Shown: positions 18,872 to 28,053 of the stretch, piece after piece
How the letters are laid out: each line of letters starts with the position of its first letter
Position numbering within the stretch: the stretch's first letter is position 1
Assembly: GCF_010731115.1 (NCBI RefSeq)
Contig: NZ_AP022616.1
Span: 620,001-684,000 of the forward strand
DNA from: Mycolicibacterium phocaicum
GTDB lineage: Bacteria; Actinomycetota; Actinomycetes; Mycobacteriales; Mycobacteriaceae
DNA: 64,000 nucleotides
Direction: 5' to 3'
Translations under genes and position numbers: made by a program
The notes under the pieces: model-generated
Databases searched by the model: none
Seen by the model: the letters and a program-made list of their open reading frames with translations, nothing else
Told to the model about the DNA's origin: nothing

Positions 18872-19223
18872 GCGGGTACCCGGCGGTCTCCCGCGTCAGC
18901 CGGCCGGCGAACCGGGTGGCCTGTCACGCTGCGTTGCATATGCAGCAGATTAACAATCGCGTGACTCGGTTTCGGTGGCCGTCGGCAAACTCTGCGCATA
19001 CGTTCAGCCTCAGGCACTGCCGCCCTCGGCGAACTGGGCAGTGTGATTCGCCGGTTCGGGCGATTTCCCTGCGGGCGCGCGGCGGGTCGCCTAAAGTGTC
19101 TGCGGAACAACGGCTTTGACCTCTGCGAATGGCAGTTGGCGCCGGTTCCCCGTCGCGAATCAGCGTGACAGACATCACTGTCAAGTCTTGACTCAGTCCA
19201 AAAAAGCGCGTAGAAGTGAACAC
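18872..19223. other. Intergenic region between the GGDEF-like gene and furA
   Basis: 352 bp between divergent genes. The furA-proximal end holds a promoter and an inverted repeat (19166-19216). In the remainder I see no convincing ORF, tRNA or structured RNA; it presumably carries the promoter of the minus-strand gene. Confidence 0.6.
19166..19216 (+). promoter_or_regulatory. furA-katG promoter with upstream inverted repeat
   Basis: A -35 TTGACT (19188-19193), 17-bp spacer and -10 TAGAAG (19211-19216) place the transcription start at about 19222-19224, the furA GTG, so the mRNA would be leaderless. Just upstream lies the inverted repeat TGACAG-N6-CTGTCA (19166-19183), a candidate regulator site. 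Confidence 0.65.
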
Positions 19224-19673
19224 GTGACGACCGACTACACGGAGCAGCTGCGTTCCGCAGATCTCCGTGTGACGCGGCCCCGCCTCGCAGTCCTCGAGGT
19301 GGTGGCGGGCCGTCCGCACGCCGACACCGAAAGCGTCTTCGACGCGGTTCGCGCGATCCTGCCCGACGTCTCCCGCCAGGCGGTGTACGACGTGCTGGCC
19401 GCGCTGACCACCGCCGGGCTGATCCGCCGCATCCAGCCCTCGGGGTCGGTGGCCCGGTACGAAACCCGGGTGGGGGACAACCACCACCACGTCGTGTGCC
19501 GCTCCTGCGGCGCCATCGCCGACATCGACTGTGCCACCGGGGAAGCGCCCTGCCTGACCCCGTCGGACACCCACGGCGTGCTCGACGGTTTCGTCGTCGA
19601 CGAGGCCGAGGTCATCTACTGGGGCGTGTGCCCCGACTGTGCCGCGGCAACAGCTTCGCGATCACATCCGTGA
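19224..19673 (+). CDS. furA: Ferric-uptake-family repressor FurA
   Basis: 149 residues of the Fur family. The winged helix lies in the N-terminal half ([24 protein letters not shown]). Metal-binding elements are the HHH cluster at 87-89, Cys92/Cys95 and the structural pair Cys136/Cys139. In mycobacteria FurA represses itself and katG and responds to peroxide. The GTG at 19224 is chosen because it starts the conserved sequence and coincides with the expected transcription start. katG follows after 35 bp. Confidence 0.95.
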   Translation: MTTDYTEQLRSADLRVTRPRLAVLEVVAGRPHADTESVFDAVRAILPDVSRQAVYDVLAALTTAGLIRRIQPSGSVARYETRVGDNHHHVVCRSCGAIADIDCATGEAPCLTPSDTHGVLDGFVVDEAEVIYWGVCPDCAAATASRSHP

Positions 19674-19708
19674 TCGCGGCCGATTCACCACCCTCGAAAG
19701 GAAGTGCA

Positions 19709-21901
19709 GTGCCTGAGGAAACTCACCCTCCGATCGGAGAAGCACAGACCGAGCCCGCCGAAAGCGGTTGCCCGATGCGCATCAAGCCGCCTGTCGAGGG
19801 TGGTAGCAACCGGGACTGGTGGCCCAACGCCGTCAACCTGAAGATTTTGCAGAAGAACCCGCCGGCCATCGACCCGACGGACGAGGGCTACGACTACCGC
19901 GAGGCCGTCAAGACCCTCGACTTCGATGCTTTCCAGCGTGACTTCGATGAGCTGCTGACCAACTCCCAGGAGTGGTGGCCCGCCGACTTCGGCCACTACG
20001 GTCCGCTGTTCGTCCGGATGTCGTGGCACGCCGCCGGTACCTACCGCGTGGAGGACGGCCGCGGTGGCGGCGGTCGCGGTATGCAGCGCTTCGCCCCGCT
20101 GAACAGCTGGCCCGACAACGTCAGCCTGGACAAGGCCCGTCGTCTGCTGTGGCCGTTGAAGAAGAAGTACGGCAAGAAGATCTCGTGGTCGGACCTCATC
20201 GTCTACGCGGGTAACCGCGCCATGGAGCACATGGGCTTCAAGACCGCCGGCTTCGCGTTCGGCCGCCCGGACTTCTGGGAGCCAGAGGAGGACATCTACT
20301 GGGGCTCCGAGCACGAGTGGCTGGGTTCGCAGGACCGCTACGCCGGTACCGACCGCACCAAGCTGGAGAACCCGCTGGCCGCCAGCCACATGGGCCTGAT
20401 CTACGTCAATCCCGAAGGCCCGGAAGGCAATCCGGACTACCTGGCCGCCGCCATCGACATCCGCGAAACTTTCGGCCGGATGGCGATGAACGACATCGAG
20501 ACCGCGGCCCTGATCGTCGGTGGCCACACGTTCGGCAAGACCCACGGCGCCACCGACATCGAGAACGGCGTCGAGCCCGAGGCTGCCCCGCTCGAGCAGA
20601 TGGGTCTGGGCTGGGCCAACCCCGGCGTCGGCAACGAGGCCGTCAGCAGTGGCCTCGAGGTCACCTGGACCCACACCCCGACCAAGTGGGACAACTCGTT
20701 CCTGGAGATCCTCTACGGCAACGAGTGGGAGCTGACGAAGAGCCCGCAGGGTGCCAACCAGTGGAAGCCCAAGGACGGCGGCTGGGCCAACTCGGTCCCC
20801 ATGGCACAGGGCACCGGCAAGACGCACCCGTCGATGCTGACCACAGACCTGTCGATGCGGTTCGACCCGATCTACGGCGAGATCACCCGCCGCTGGCTGG
20901 ATCATCCGGAGGAGCTGGCCGAGGAATACGCGAAGGCGTGGTTCAAGCTGCTGCACCGCGACATGGGTCCGGTGGTGCGCTACCTCGGACCGCTGGTGCC
21001 GAAGCAGACGTGGCTGTGGCAGGACGTCATCCCGGCCGGTAAGCCGCTGTCCGAGGCCGACGTCGCCACCCTCAAGACCGCGATCGCCGAGTCGGGTCTG
21101 TCGGTGCAGCAGCTGGTCAACACCGCATGGAAGGCGGCGGCCTCGTACCGCTCGAGCGACATGCGTGGTGGCGCCAACGGCGGCCGCATCCGGCTGCAGC
21201 CGCAGCTCGGCTGGGAGGTCAACGAGCCCGACGAGCTGGCTCAGGTGATCCGCAAGCTCGAGGAGATCCAGCAGGCGTCCCCGACCGGTGTGTCGTTCGC
21301 CGATCTGGTGGTCCTCGGCGGTGTCGTCGGCCTCGAAAAGGCCATCAAGGACGCCGGTTTCGACGTCACGGTGCCGTTCACCTCGGGTCGCGGTGACGCC
21401 AGCCAGGATCAGACCGACGTCGAGTCGTTCGCCTACCTGGAGCCCAAGGGCGACGGTTTCCGGAACTTCGTCGGCAAGGGCGACACCCTGCCGTCCGAGT
21501 ACCGGCTGATCGACCGCGCCAACCTGCTGGGGCTGTCGGGTCCGGAGCTCACCGTCCTCATCGGCGGTCTGCGGGTCCTGGGTGCCAACCACGGCGGTTC
21601 GGACCTCGGCGTGTTGACGCAGAACGTCGGTCACCTGACCAACGACTTCTTCGTCAACCTGCTCGACATGTCCACCAAGTGGGCCCCGTCGCCGGCCGAT
21701 GACGGCACCTACGTCGGCACCGACCGCAGCAGTGGCGCGCCGAAGTGGACCGCCAGCCGCGTCGACCTGCTGTTCGGCTCGAACTCGCAGCTGCGGGCCC
21801 TGGCCGAGGTGTACGCCGAGGACGACAACAAGGAGAAGTTCGTGAAGGACTTCGTCGCGGCGTGGGCCAAGGTGATGGACGCCGACCGGTTCGACATCTA
21901 G
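19709..21901 (+). CDS. katG: Catalase-peroxidase KatG
   Basis: 730 residues with two peroxidase-like domains. The distal haem side is Arg103, Trp106, His107 ([12 protein letters not shown]), the proximal His is His273 (GGHTFG), and the Met-Tyr-Trp adduct residues are Trp106, Tyr232 and Met258. Ser314 aligns with M. tuberculosis Ser315, the common isoniazid-resistance site, and is the wild-type residue. It decomposes hydrogen peroxide and would activate isoniazid. The GTG start is preceded by AAAGGAAG (19697-19704). Transcribed with furA and closed by a strong hairpin. Confidence 0.97.
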   Translation: MPEETHPPIGEAQTEPAESGCPMRIKPPVEGGSNRDWWPNAVNLKILQKNPPAIDPTDEGYDYREAVKTLDFDAFQRDFDELLTNSQEWWPADFGHYGPLFVRMSWHAAGTYRVEDGRGGGGRGMQRFAPLNSWPDNVSLDKARRLLWPLKKKYGKKISWSDLIVYAGNRAMEHMGFKTAGFAFGRPDFWEPEEDIYWGSEHEWLGSQDRYAGTDRTKLENPLAASHMGLIYVNPEGPEGNPDYLAAAIDIRETFGRMAMNDIETAALIVGGHTFGKTHGATDIENGVEPEAAPLEQMGLGWANPGVGNEAVSSGLEVTWTHTPTKWDNSFLEILYGNEWELTKSPQGANQWKPKDGGWANSVPMAQGTGKTHPSMLTTDLSMRFDPIYGEITRRWLDHPEELAEEYAKAWFKLLHRDMGPVVRYLGPLVPKQTWLWQDVIPAGKPLSEADVATLKTAIAESGLSVQQLVNTAWKAAASYRSSDMRGGANGGRIRLQPQLGWEVNEPDELAQVIRKLEEIQQASPTGVSFADLVVLGGVVGLEKAIKDAGFDVTVPFTSGRGDASQDQTDVESFAYLEPKGDGFRNFVGKGDTLPSEYRLIDRANLLGLSGPELTVLIGGLRVLGANHGGSDLGVLTQNVGHLTNDFFVNLLDMSTKWAPSPADDGTYVGTDRSSGAPKWTASRVDLLFGSNSQLRALAEVYAEDDNKEKFVKDFVAAWAKVMDADRFDI

Positions 21902-21916
21902 TCAGCACCTGACTCG

Positions 21917-21948
21917 GTACCCCGTGGGCCTTCGGGCTCACGGGGTAC
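21917..21948 (+). terminator. katG terminator hairpin with UUCG loop
   Basis: GTACCCCGTG (21917-21926) pairs with CACGGGGTAC (21939-21948); the inner GGCC/GGCT extends the stem to about 14 bp around a TTCG tetraloop. There is no long T-run. It ends nine bases before the start codon of the next gene. Confidence 0.75.
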
Positions 21949-21957
21949 TGTGCTTTC

Positions 21958-22851
21958 GTGCTCCTCGACGAACTCCGCTGGTTCGTCGTCCTGGCCGAGA
22001 CCGAGCACGTCACGAGTGCCGCCGCCGAACTGGGTGTCGCGCAACCGACGCTGTCGCGAGCCCTCGCACGGCTGGAAAACCAGGTCGGCACCCCGCTTTT
22101 CGACCGCATCGGCCGCCGGCTGCGCCTGAACGGGTACGGGCAGATCATGCTCGAACATGCCCGCCGCGGCATCGCCGAGATGGATGCGGCGCAGGTCCGG
22201 ATCGACGCACTGCTCGATCCGGACAGCGGCCTGGTCCGACTGGCTTTTCTGCATTCGACCGCGAATTGGTTTGTCCCGGACGTGCTTCGGCAGTTCCGGG
22301 CGCTGGCTCCGGCGGTGCGCTTCGAGCTGTTCCAGGGCGCCGCGCACGATATCGCGGAGCGGCTGCGCACCGGACAGGCCGATGTCGCGATCACTTCGCC
22401 GCGGCCGACGCAGGTGCCGTGTACGTGGCGGGTGCTCTACGTCGAACGGTTGTGCCTGGCGGTGCCCGCCGACCACCGCTTGGCGGGCCGCGCCCGGATC
22501 CGCCTGAGCGAGGTGGCTGACGAGACCTTCATCGCACTCGGAGCGGATTTCGGGCTCCGCCAGCTGACGGACCAGGTGTGGGCCGAGAGCGGCATCACGC
22601 CCGAGATCGCGTTCGAGGCCATGGAGATTCCGACGATGGAAGGCCTGGTGGCGGCGGGCTTCGGGGTCGCCGTGGTGCCGGTGCCGCGGCCCGGTCGCGG
22701 TGCTCCCTCGGTGATCTACATCCCATTGTCCGACACCCGGGTCAAGCGTGAGATCGGCATGGCGTGGGTGAAGGGGCACGAATTGTCGCCTGCCGCAGCA
22801 CGATTCGCCGAGGTGGTGAGCGCCACCGCCTCTGATGCGCGAAATGTATGA
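21958..22851 (+). CDS. LysR family transcriptional regulator
   Basis: 297 residues. The N-terminal winged helix is typical (LDELRWFVVLAETEHVTSAA, LGVAQPTLSRALARLE, GTPLFDRIGRRL), followed by a periplasmic-binding-protein-like effector domain. The GTG start lies only nine bases beyond the katG terminator stem. The MFS transporter gene starts 56 bp downstream with a LysR-type motif in front, so the regulator probably controls that exporter. Confidence 0.9.
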   Translation: MLLDELRWFVVLAETEHVTSAAAELGVAQPTLSRALARLENQVGTPLFDRIGRRLRLNGYGQIMLEHARRGIAEMDAAQVRIDALLDPDSGLVRLAFLHSTANWFVPDVLRQFRALAPAVRFELFQGAAHDIAERLRTGQADVAITSPRPTQVPCTWRVLYVERLCLAVPADHRLAGRARIRLSEVADETFIALGADFGLRQLTDQVWAESGITPEIAFEAMEIPTMEGLVAAGFGVAVVPVPRPGRGAPSVIYIPLSDTRVKREIGMAWVKGHELSPAAARFAEVVSATASDARNV

Positions 22852-22865
22852 ACAAACCTCGATTA

Positions 22866-22902
22866 ATGTATTGGACACATCAACGGCGGGCTTCCTAGCC
22901 TG
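22866..22902 (+). promoter_or_regulatory. Promoter of the MFS gene with LysR-type motif
   Basis: ATGT-N7-ACAT at 22866-22880 fits the T-N11-A dyad of LysR sites. It overlaps a -35-like TTGGAC (22871-22876); a TAGCCT 19 bp later could serve as -10. The transcription start would be close to the GTG at 22908. Confidence 0.4.
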
Positions 22903-22907
22903 CCCAC

Positions 22908-24107
22908 GTGACTGTTGAAGCGCCCGTCTGGACCGGCCATGTGCGCGGCTCCACGGACTACCGCCGACTGCTCGGTGCGCTGTTCTGTGCCGGTGTGGCG
23001 ACGTTCGCGCAGCTGTACTCGCCGCAGGCCGTCCTGCCGCTGATCGCCCGCACCCTCAACACCGGCGCGGCGTCGTCGGCGCTCATGGTGTCTGCGTCGA
23101 CCATCGGTCTGGCCGTCGGGGTCATCGGGTGGTCGACGCTGGCCGACCGCATCGGCCGGGTGCCCGCGATGTCCTACTCAGTTTGTGTCGCAACAGGTTT
23201 GGCGCTCCTGGTGCCGTTCGCGCCGACATTCCAGCTGTTGCTGGCCGGACGATTCGCCGAAGGCCTGGCGCTCGGGGGAGTGCCGGCCATCGCGGTGGCC
23301 TACCTGACCGAGGAGATCGAAGCCGGCCACGCCGCGCGGGCCGCGGGCACCTACGTCGCCGGCACCACCATCGGCGGCCTGCTCGGCCGACTGGTGGCGG
23401 CGCCGGTGGCCGAGTTCACCGACTGGCGGTGGGCGATGTTCGTCGTCGGATTGCTCTGCAGCGCAGCGGCTGTAGGGTTCATGCGGCTGGCTCCCGAGCC
23501 TCAGGGGTTCGTTCCGGCCGCCGAGGAGACCGAGGGCTCGCTGGCGCACCGGTTGGCCGCCAACCTGCGCAACCCCCGGCAGTTGGTGCTCTACCTGCAG
23601 GCCTTCCTGCTCATGGGCGGGTTCGTCGCGATGTACAACTTCCTCGGCTTCCGGTTGAGCGCGGCACCATTCGGCCTGCCACAGACCGTTGTCAGCCTGG
23701 TGTTCGTCGCGTACCTGGCGGGTACCTGGGCATCGGCGTGGGCCGGGGCCGCGGCCAGCCGGTACGGCCGGCGCCCGGTGCTACTGGGCAGCGTCGCGGT
23801 GATGGGTATCGGCGTGGTGATCACCTTGAGTCACAACCTGTTTGCCGTCCTCGCCGGTCTGCTGGTCGCCACCGCCGGGTTCTTCGGCGCGCATGCCACC
23901 GCATCGGGCTGGACCGGCCAGTTGGCCACCGTGGGCAAGGCGCAGGCCGGCTCGCTGTACAACCTGGCGTACTACGCCGGTTCGAGTGTCATCGGATGGG
24001 TCGGCGGTATCGCCTTCGACGCCGCCGGCTGGACGGCCGTGGCTGCCGTCATCGTGGGACTGGAGATCGTCGCCGGGCTTGCGGCGGCTGCCGTCCTGCG
24101 GGACTAG
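22908..24107 (+). CDS. MFS transporter, YnfM/AraJ-like exporter
   Basis: 399 residues with 12 predicted membrane helices. The loop 2-3 motif is present as WSTLADRIGRVPAM, its second copy as AASRYGRRPVLL, and a proline/glycine-rich helix 5 (GTYVAGTTIGGLLGR) is typical of drug:H+ antiporters. Start GTG 22908. Likely exports a small metabolite or drug under the upstream LysR protein. Its stop overlaps the convergent MOSC gene by four bases. Confidence 0.88.
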   Translation: MTVEAPVWTGHVRGSTDYRRLLGALFCAGVATFAQLYSPQAVLPLIARTLNTGAASSALMVSASTIGLAVGVIGWSTLADRIGRVPAMSYSVCVATGLALLVPFAPTFQLLLAGRFAEGLALGGVPAIAVAYLTEEIEAGHAARAAGTYVAGTTIGGLLGRLVAAPVAEFTDWRWAMFVVGLLCSAAAVGFMRLAPEPQGFVPAAEETEGSLAHRLAANLRNPRQLVLYLQAFLLMGGFVAMYNFLGFRLSAAPFGLPQTVVSLVFVAYLAGTWASAWAGAAASRYGRRPVLLGSVAVMGIGVVITLSHNLFAVLAGLLVATAGFFGAHATASGWTGQLATVGKAQAGSLYNLAYYAGSSVIGWVGGIAFDAAGWTAVAAVIVGLEIVAGLAAAAVLRD

Positions 24108-24766
24108 TGCTGGTGCACCCGCTGGTGAACCCGGTCCTTGATCGCCTCCGGCAACGCGTCGGCCGGAAGCAACCGCGGCAGCAGGTCCGGCTCGAGCGTC
24201 ATGGCCCGGAACACCAGGGCGACGGTGACGTCGTGCGCCGGACGCGAGACCACCGTGATCGGTGCGCCGGCCCGGAGCACGCCGGGCGTCACGACCCGCA
24301 GATACGCGCCGGGTAGGGCCTCCTTGGTGAAAGTCTTGACCCAGCCGCGGATTTCGAGCCACTCGGCAAAAGTGCGGCACGGGATGCGGGGCCGGCTCAC
24401 TTCCAGGAGCGGGCCGCCATCGCCGATCTGCCAGCGTTCACCGATGAGGGCGTGGTTCACGCCGAGCCCCGTTGTGGTGAGGTTCTCGCCGAACGAGCCG
24501 TTGGCCAGCTCGCGGTCGAGGCGCACCTGCCAGTCGTCGAGGTCTTCGCGCGCGTAGGCGTACACCGCCTGGTCGTCACCGCCGTGGAACTGCTGATCGC
24601 CGATCGTGTCGCCGACCAGACCGCTGCCGAGGCCACCGTGCATGGGCCCGGGCGCACGGACCGGCACCGGCTGGGACGTCGGCCGCTTGTCGATTCCGGT
24701 GGACAGCTGATCCTTGTCGGGGCTGGGTCGGGGGACCGCCACATTCACTGTCAGGATCGCTGCCAT
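24104..24766 (-). CDS. MOSC domain protein (YiiM-like)
   Basis: 220 residues. MOSC features: GDTIGDQQFHGGDDQAVY, GSFGENLTT and the conserved Cys in SRPRIPCRTF, the residue used for sulfur carriage in molybdenum-cofactor sulfurase C-terminal domains. Free-standing MOSC proteins such as YiiM reduce N-hydroxylated compounds using Moco. No membrane segment. Probably monocistronic. Confidence 0.87.
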   Translation of the reverse strand: MAAILTVNVAVPRPSPDKDQLSTGIDKRPTSQPVPVRAPGPMHGGLGSGLVGDTIGDQQFHGGDDQAVYAYAREDLDDWQVRLDRELANGSFGENLTTTGLGVNHALIGERWQIGDGGPLLEVSRPRIPCRTFAEWLEIRGWVKTFTKEALPGAYLRVVTPGVLRAGAPITVVSRPAHDVTVALVFRAMTLEPDLLPRLLPADALPEAIKDRVHQRVHQH

Positions 24767-24891
24767 GGGCGCAAGCCTAGAGGCGCCGCGCCACCAGATC
24801 CGTCGCGCCCGGTTACCTTTCGATCACATTTTCGATAAAGATCGCGCGCTGACCTGCATTTATGAGGGATAAGGCGCGCGCGTGGGGTTAA

Positions 24892-24918
24892 AGTGACGTT
24901 AGTGAAATTTGTGACGAG
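24892..24918 (+). promoter_or_regulatory. Three 9-bp direct repeats upstream of the RipD-like gene
   Basis: AGTGACGTT, AGTGAAATT and TGTGACGAG are contiguous 9-bp units sharing the core GTGA. Phased direct repeats like these are bound by OmpR-type response regulators (MtrA is a candidate, since it controls cell-wall hydrolase genes). They lie 80 bp upstream of ATG 24999. The rest of this 232-bp gap shows no gene. Confidence 0.4.
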
Positions 24919-24998
24919 AGGGACCTCCGGGGACACGACCCCTGCGTAGACCACGCGGCGTCGTGCGTCCCGGTGGCGCACGACGAGAGGCAGCCGAA

Positions 24999-25679
24999 AT
25001 GCGACGGATGATTGTGACGCTGGCGAGCGCAGCACTGCTGGCGACGCCCATGGCGGTGGCGGCCCCGCTGGCATCGGCGCCCCTCGCGTCCGCCGACACC
25101 ACCTGGACCGGCGGCACCCACCGACAGGCCATCGACTTCGTCATCCAGCGCGCGCTGTCGCAGCGCGGGGTGCCGTTCGTCTACGGCGGCGGCAACGCCA
25201 ATGGCCCGAGCCTGCCTCCGGCCAGCGTCACGACCGCGGCCGCCCCGGTCGCCCAGCCGGCGCCTCAGGTCGGCCTGCAGCCGATGGGCGTCACGCAGCC
25301 GGCGGCGGCGCCGCAGACCAACGCACTCATCCCCGGCCTGTCGGGTCTGTTCGGCCAGTCGCCCACGGCGAGCGCCATCACGCCGGCGCCGACCACGCCG
25401 GGCTTCGATGCCTCGGGCCTGGTCCAGTACGCGTTCGCCGGCGTCGGCATCAAGCTGCCCCGGTCGTCGGGCGAGCAGTACAAGGTCGGTCGCAAGATCA
25501 CGGCGGACCAAGCCCTCCCCGGTGACCTGCTGTTCTACGGCCCGGCCGGCTCGCAGAGTGTCGCGCTGTTCGTCGGCAACGGCCAGATGATCGAAGGCAC
25601 CGAGCCGTCCGTGTCGCTGACCCAGGTGCGCACCAACGGCATGGACCCGTACCTGAGCCGCATCATCGAGTGGCAGTAG
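24999..25679 (+). CDS. ripD: RipD-like NlpC/P60 domain protein, non-catalytic
   Basis: 226 residues. The signal peptide ends near ASA at residues 30-32. The NlpC/P60 fold is recognisable from AIDFVIQRALSQRGVPFVYGGG (44-65), SGLVQYAFAGVGI and LPGDLLFYG. The catalytic Cys is replaced by Ala138 (FDASG) and the catalytic His position is Ser187 (SQSVALFVG), as in mycobacterial RipD, which binds peptidoglycan without cutting it. A ~70-residue Pro/Ala/Gln-rich stretch (about 66-135) is inserted between YGGG and FDASG. ATG 24999 follows GAGAGG by 8 nt. Confidence 0.85.
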   Translation: MRRMIVTLASAALLATPMAVAAPLASAPLASADTTWTGGTHRQAIDFVIQRALSQRGVPFVYGGGNANGPSLPPASVTTAAAPVAQPAPQVGLQPMGVTQPAAAPQTNALIPGLSGLFGQSPTASAITPAPTTPGFDASGLVQYAFAGVGIKLPRSSGEQYKVGRKITADQALPGDLLFYGPAGSQSVALFVGNGQMIEGTEPSVSLTQVRTNGMDPYLSRIIEWQ

Positions 25680-25737
25680 CGGGTGCAGCAGCACCCCCGC
25701 GCTGCGGGCGTGACGCAGTCTTGACAGACTGTCGGGT

Positions 25738-26232
<495 letters not shown>

Positions 26233-26245
26233 TACCGGCTCTTCG

Positions 26246-26290
26246 ACGGACGGGGTGGGTGCCACGGGCACGCGCCCCGTCCGTGTTTTT
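26246..26290 (+). terminator. Intrinsic terminator of tpx
   Basis: ACGGACGGGG (26246-26255) pairs with CCCCGTCCGT (26275-26284), followed after one G by five T residues (26286-26290): a classical rho-independent terminator, unusual in mycobacteria. Confidence 0.85.
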
Positions 26291-26310
26291 GCATCGGGCA
26301 TGATGACCTG

Positions 26311-27657
26311 GTGCAGCTGCGATTACCGATACCGGCTTTGTCGTTGCGAGTGATCGTCGTTGTCGCCGCGTTGTCGGTGGTCGCGACGGTGCTGATCATC
26401 GGGACCTGGGTGTGGATCGGTGTCACCAACGACCAGTACAGCCAACTCGATCGCCGGCTGGACTCGCTGAGCAGTCTGCCGGACGTCAACACCCTGCTGA
26501 GCATCGCCAGGCAGAGCCCCACCGGCACGCCGCAGTCCGAGGGCTCACTCGTGCAGACCGTCCGCATCGGCGCCGCCACGGTCTCGATGCCTGCGGACAT
26601 CGTGCTGCCGCAGTTCGACGCCGGCTATGCCAACACCACGATCAACGGCGTCGAATACCGGGTCCGCACCGTGACCACGGGATCGGCGTCGATCGCGCTC
26701 GGCGCGCCACTGGCCGAGGCGCAACGGCAGATCCGCACGCTGCACATCCGCATCCTGGCCATCTGCAGCGGCGTCATCCTCGGCACGTTCCTGGTCGGCG
26801 GCTCGATGTGGTTCGTGATGATCAACCCGTTCCGGAAACTCGCGCAGCAGGCCCGGCAGATCAACGCGCAGTCGAAGCCCGAAGAGGTCCACGTGCGGGG
26901 CGTCTCGGAGGCCGTGGAGATCGCCGAGGCCGTCGAGGGCATGCTGGCCCGCATCGGTGAGGAGCAGGAACGCACCAAGGCCGCGCTGGAGTCGGCCCGT
27001 GACTTCGCATCGGTGGCATCGCACGAATTGCGCACGCCGTTGACCGCGATGCGCACCAACCTCGAGGTGCTGTCCACGCTGGATCTCGAGGCGGAGCAGC
27101 GCGCCGAAGTGATCGGTGACGTCATGCGTACCCAGAGCCGCATCGAGGCGACGCTGACGGCACTGGAACGGCTCGCCCAGGGCGAGCTGACCACCGCCGA
27201 CGACCTGGTGCCCGTCGACATCACCGAGTTGCTCGACCGGGCCGCTCACGATGCGGTGCGGGTGTACCCCGACCTCAACGTCGCCCTGGTGCCGTCCCCG
27301 ACGGTGCTGATGCTGGGGCTGCCCGTCGGGCTCCGGCTGGTCGTCGACAACGCGATCGCCAACGCCGTCAAACACGGTGGCGCGACCAGGGTGCAGCTGT
27401 CCGCGGTCAGCTCGCACGACGGGGTGCAGATCGCCATCGACGACAATGGCACCGGCGTACCGGAACACGAACGTGACGCGGTGTTCCACCGTTTCGCGCG
27501 CGGATCCACCGCGTCACATTCAGGTTCCGGCCTCGGTCTCGCCTTGGTCGCGCAGCAGGCCGAACTGCACGGTGGCACAGCGTCTTTGACGCAGAGTCCA
27601 CTCGGCGGTGCCCGGCTGCTGCTGGAGCTGCCGGCGCCGCGCCCGCACTCGGACTGA
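26311..27657 (+). CDS. Sensor histidine kinase, PrrB-like, without adjacent response regulator
   Basis: 448 residues: TM1 about 13-38, an extracytoplasmic sensor of ~110 residues, TM2 about 147-172, HAMP, HisKA with phospho-accepting His238 (ASHELRTPLTAMRTNLEVL) and HATPase_c with N, G1 and G2 boxes (DNAIANAVKHGG, DDNGTG, SGSGLGLALV). The catalytic half is close to M. tuberculosis PrrB (446 residues), an essential nitrogen/respiration-linked kinase, and the sensor half is also related. No response regulator gene is adjacent, whereas prrB normally follows prrA, so this is probably a paralogue. Start GTG 26311. Confidence 0.9.
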   Translation: MQLRLPIPALSLRVIVVVAALSVVATVLIIGTWVWIGVTNDQYSQLDRRLDSLSSLPDVNTLLSIARQSPTGTPQSEGSLVQTVRIGAATVSMPADIVLPQFDAGYANTTINGVEYRVRTVTTGSASIALGAPLAEAQRQIRTLHIRILAICSGVILGTFLVGGSMWFVMINPFRKLAQQARQINAQSKPEEVHVRGVSEAVEIAEAVEGMLARIGEEQERTKAALESARDFASVASHELRTPLTAMRTNLEVLSTLDLEAEQRAEVIGDVMRTQSRIEATLTALERLAQGELTTADDLVPVDITELLDRAAHDAVRVYPDLNVALVPSPTVLMLGLPVGLRLVVDNAIANAVKHGGATRVQLSAVSSHDGVQIAIDDNGTGVPEHERDAVFHRFARGSTASHSGSGLGLALVAQQAELHGGTASLTQSPLGGARLLLELPAPRPHSD

Positions 27658-27658
27658 G

Positions 27659-27925
27659 CTAGATGCAGGCGGCGAAGATGCAGAATCCGCCGTCAGGTTC
27701 CCAGCCGCCGTTCCAGGTGCCCGGCGGGTTCCAGCCCCAGGCCGGCGGCGGTGGTGGCGGACCCCAGCCGGGTCCCGGACCGTTCCAGCCGGGCCCGTGA
27801 CCCCAGCGGGCCGGGACCGGTGCCGTGCCGGTGTCGGCAGCGGCGGTACCGGCGCCCAGCCCGAGGGTTCCGGCAGCGACGCCGCCGGCGACGGCCAGGC
27901 CAACAATGAGCTTTATCGATTTCAT
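27659..27925 (-). CDS. Small exported Pro/Gly/Trp-rich protein (paralogue A)
   Basis: 88 residues: a Sec signal peptide to about residue 30 (AGTAAADTG), a Pro/Gly/Trp-rich centre and the C-terminal block NPPGTWNGGWEPDGG followed by CIFAACI. The neighbouring upstream gene encodes a paralogue with almost the same last 22 residues. Two Cys near the C-terminus may form a disulfide. Function unknown. The 128 bp upstream contain only leader sequence with a short hairpin. Confidence 0.75.
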   Translation of the reverse strand: MKSIKLIVGLAVAGGVAAGTLGLGAGTAAADTGTAPVPARWGHGPGWNGPGPGWGPPPPPPAWGWNPPGTWNGGWEPDGGFCIFAACI

Positions 27926-28053
27926 AGCTATCCCATTCCTCGACTCAGGTGAACCCGCGGCAGTCGCGGGGTCACTGTTTCTCGGTCTGTAACCACTATC
28001 GTTAGCTAAGCTATGTATGGCCTGTGCCCGCCTTAGGCATCACCTTTCGGTGT

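Noticed and set aside
18872..19165. Possible riboswitch or small RNA in the longest intergenic stretch.
   Set aside because: No conserved motif of a known class and no strong hairpin with terminator was found by eye.
20645..20650. Possible isoniazid-resistance substitution in KatG.
   Set aside because: The residue aligned with M. tuberculosis Ser315 is Ser314 here, i.e. unchanged.
25721..25726. TTGACA as -35 element of tpx.
   Set aside because: It is only 12 bp from the tpx ATG, so a matching -10 would lie inside the gene.
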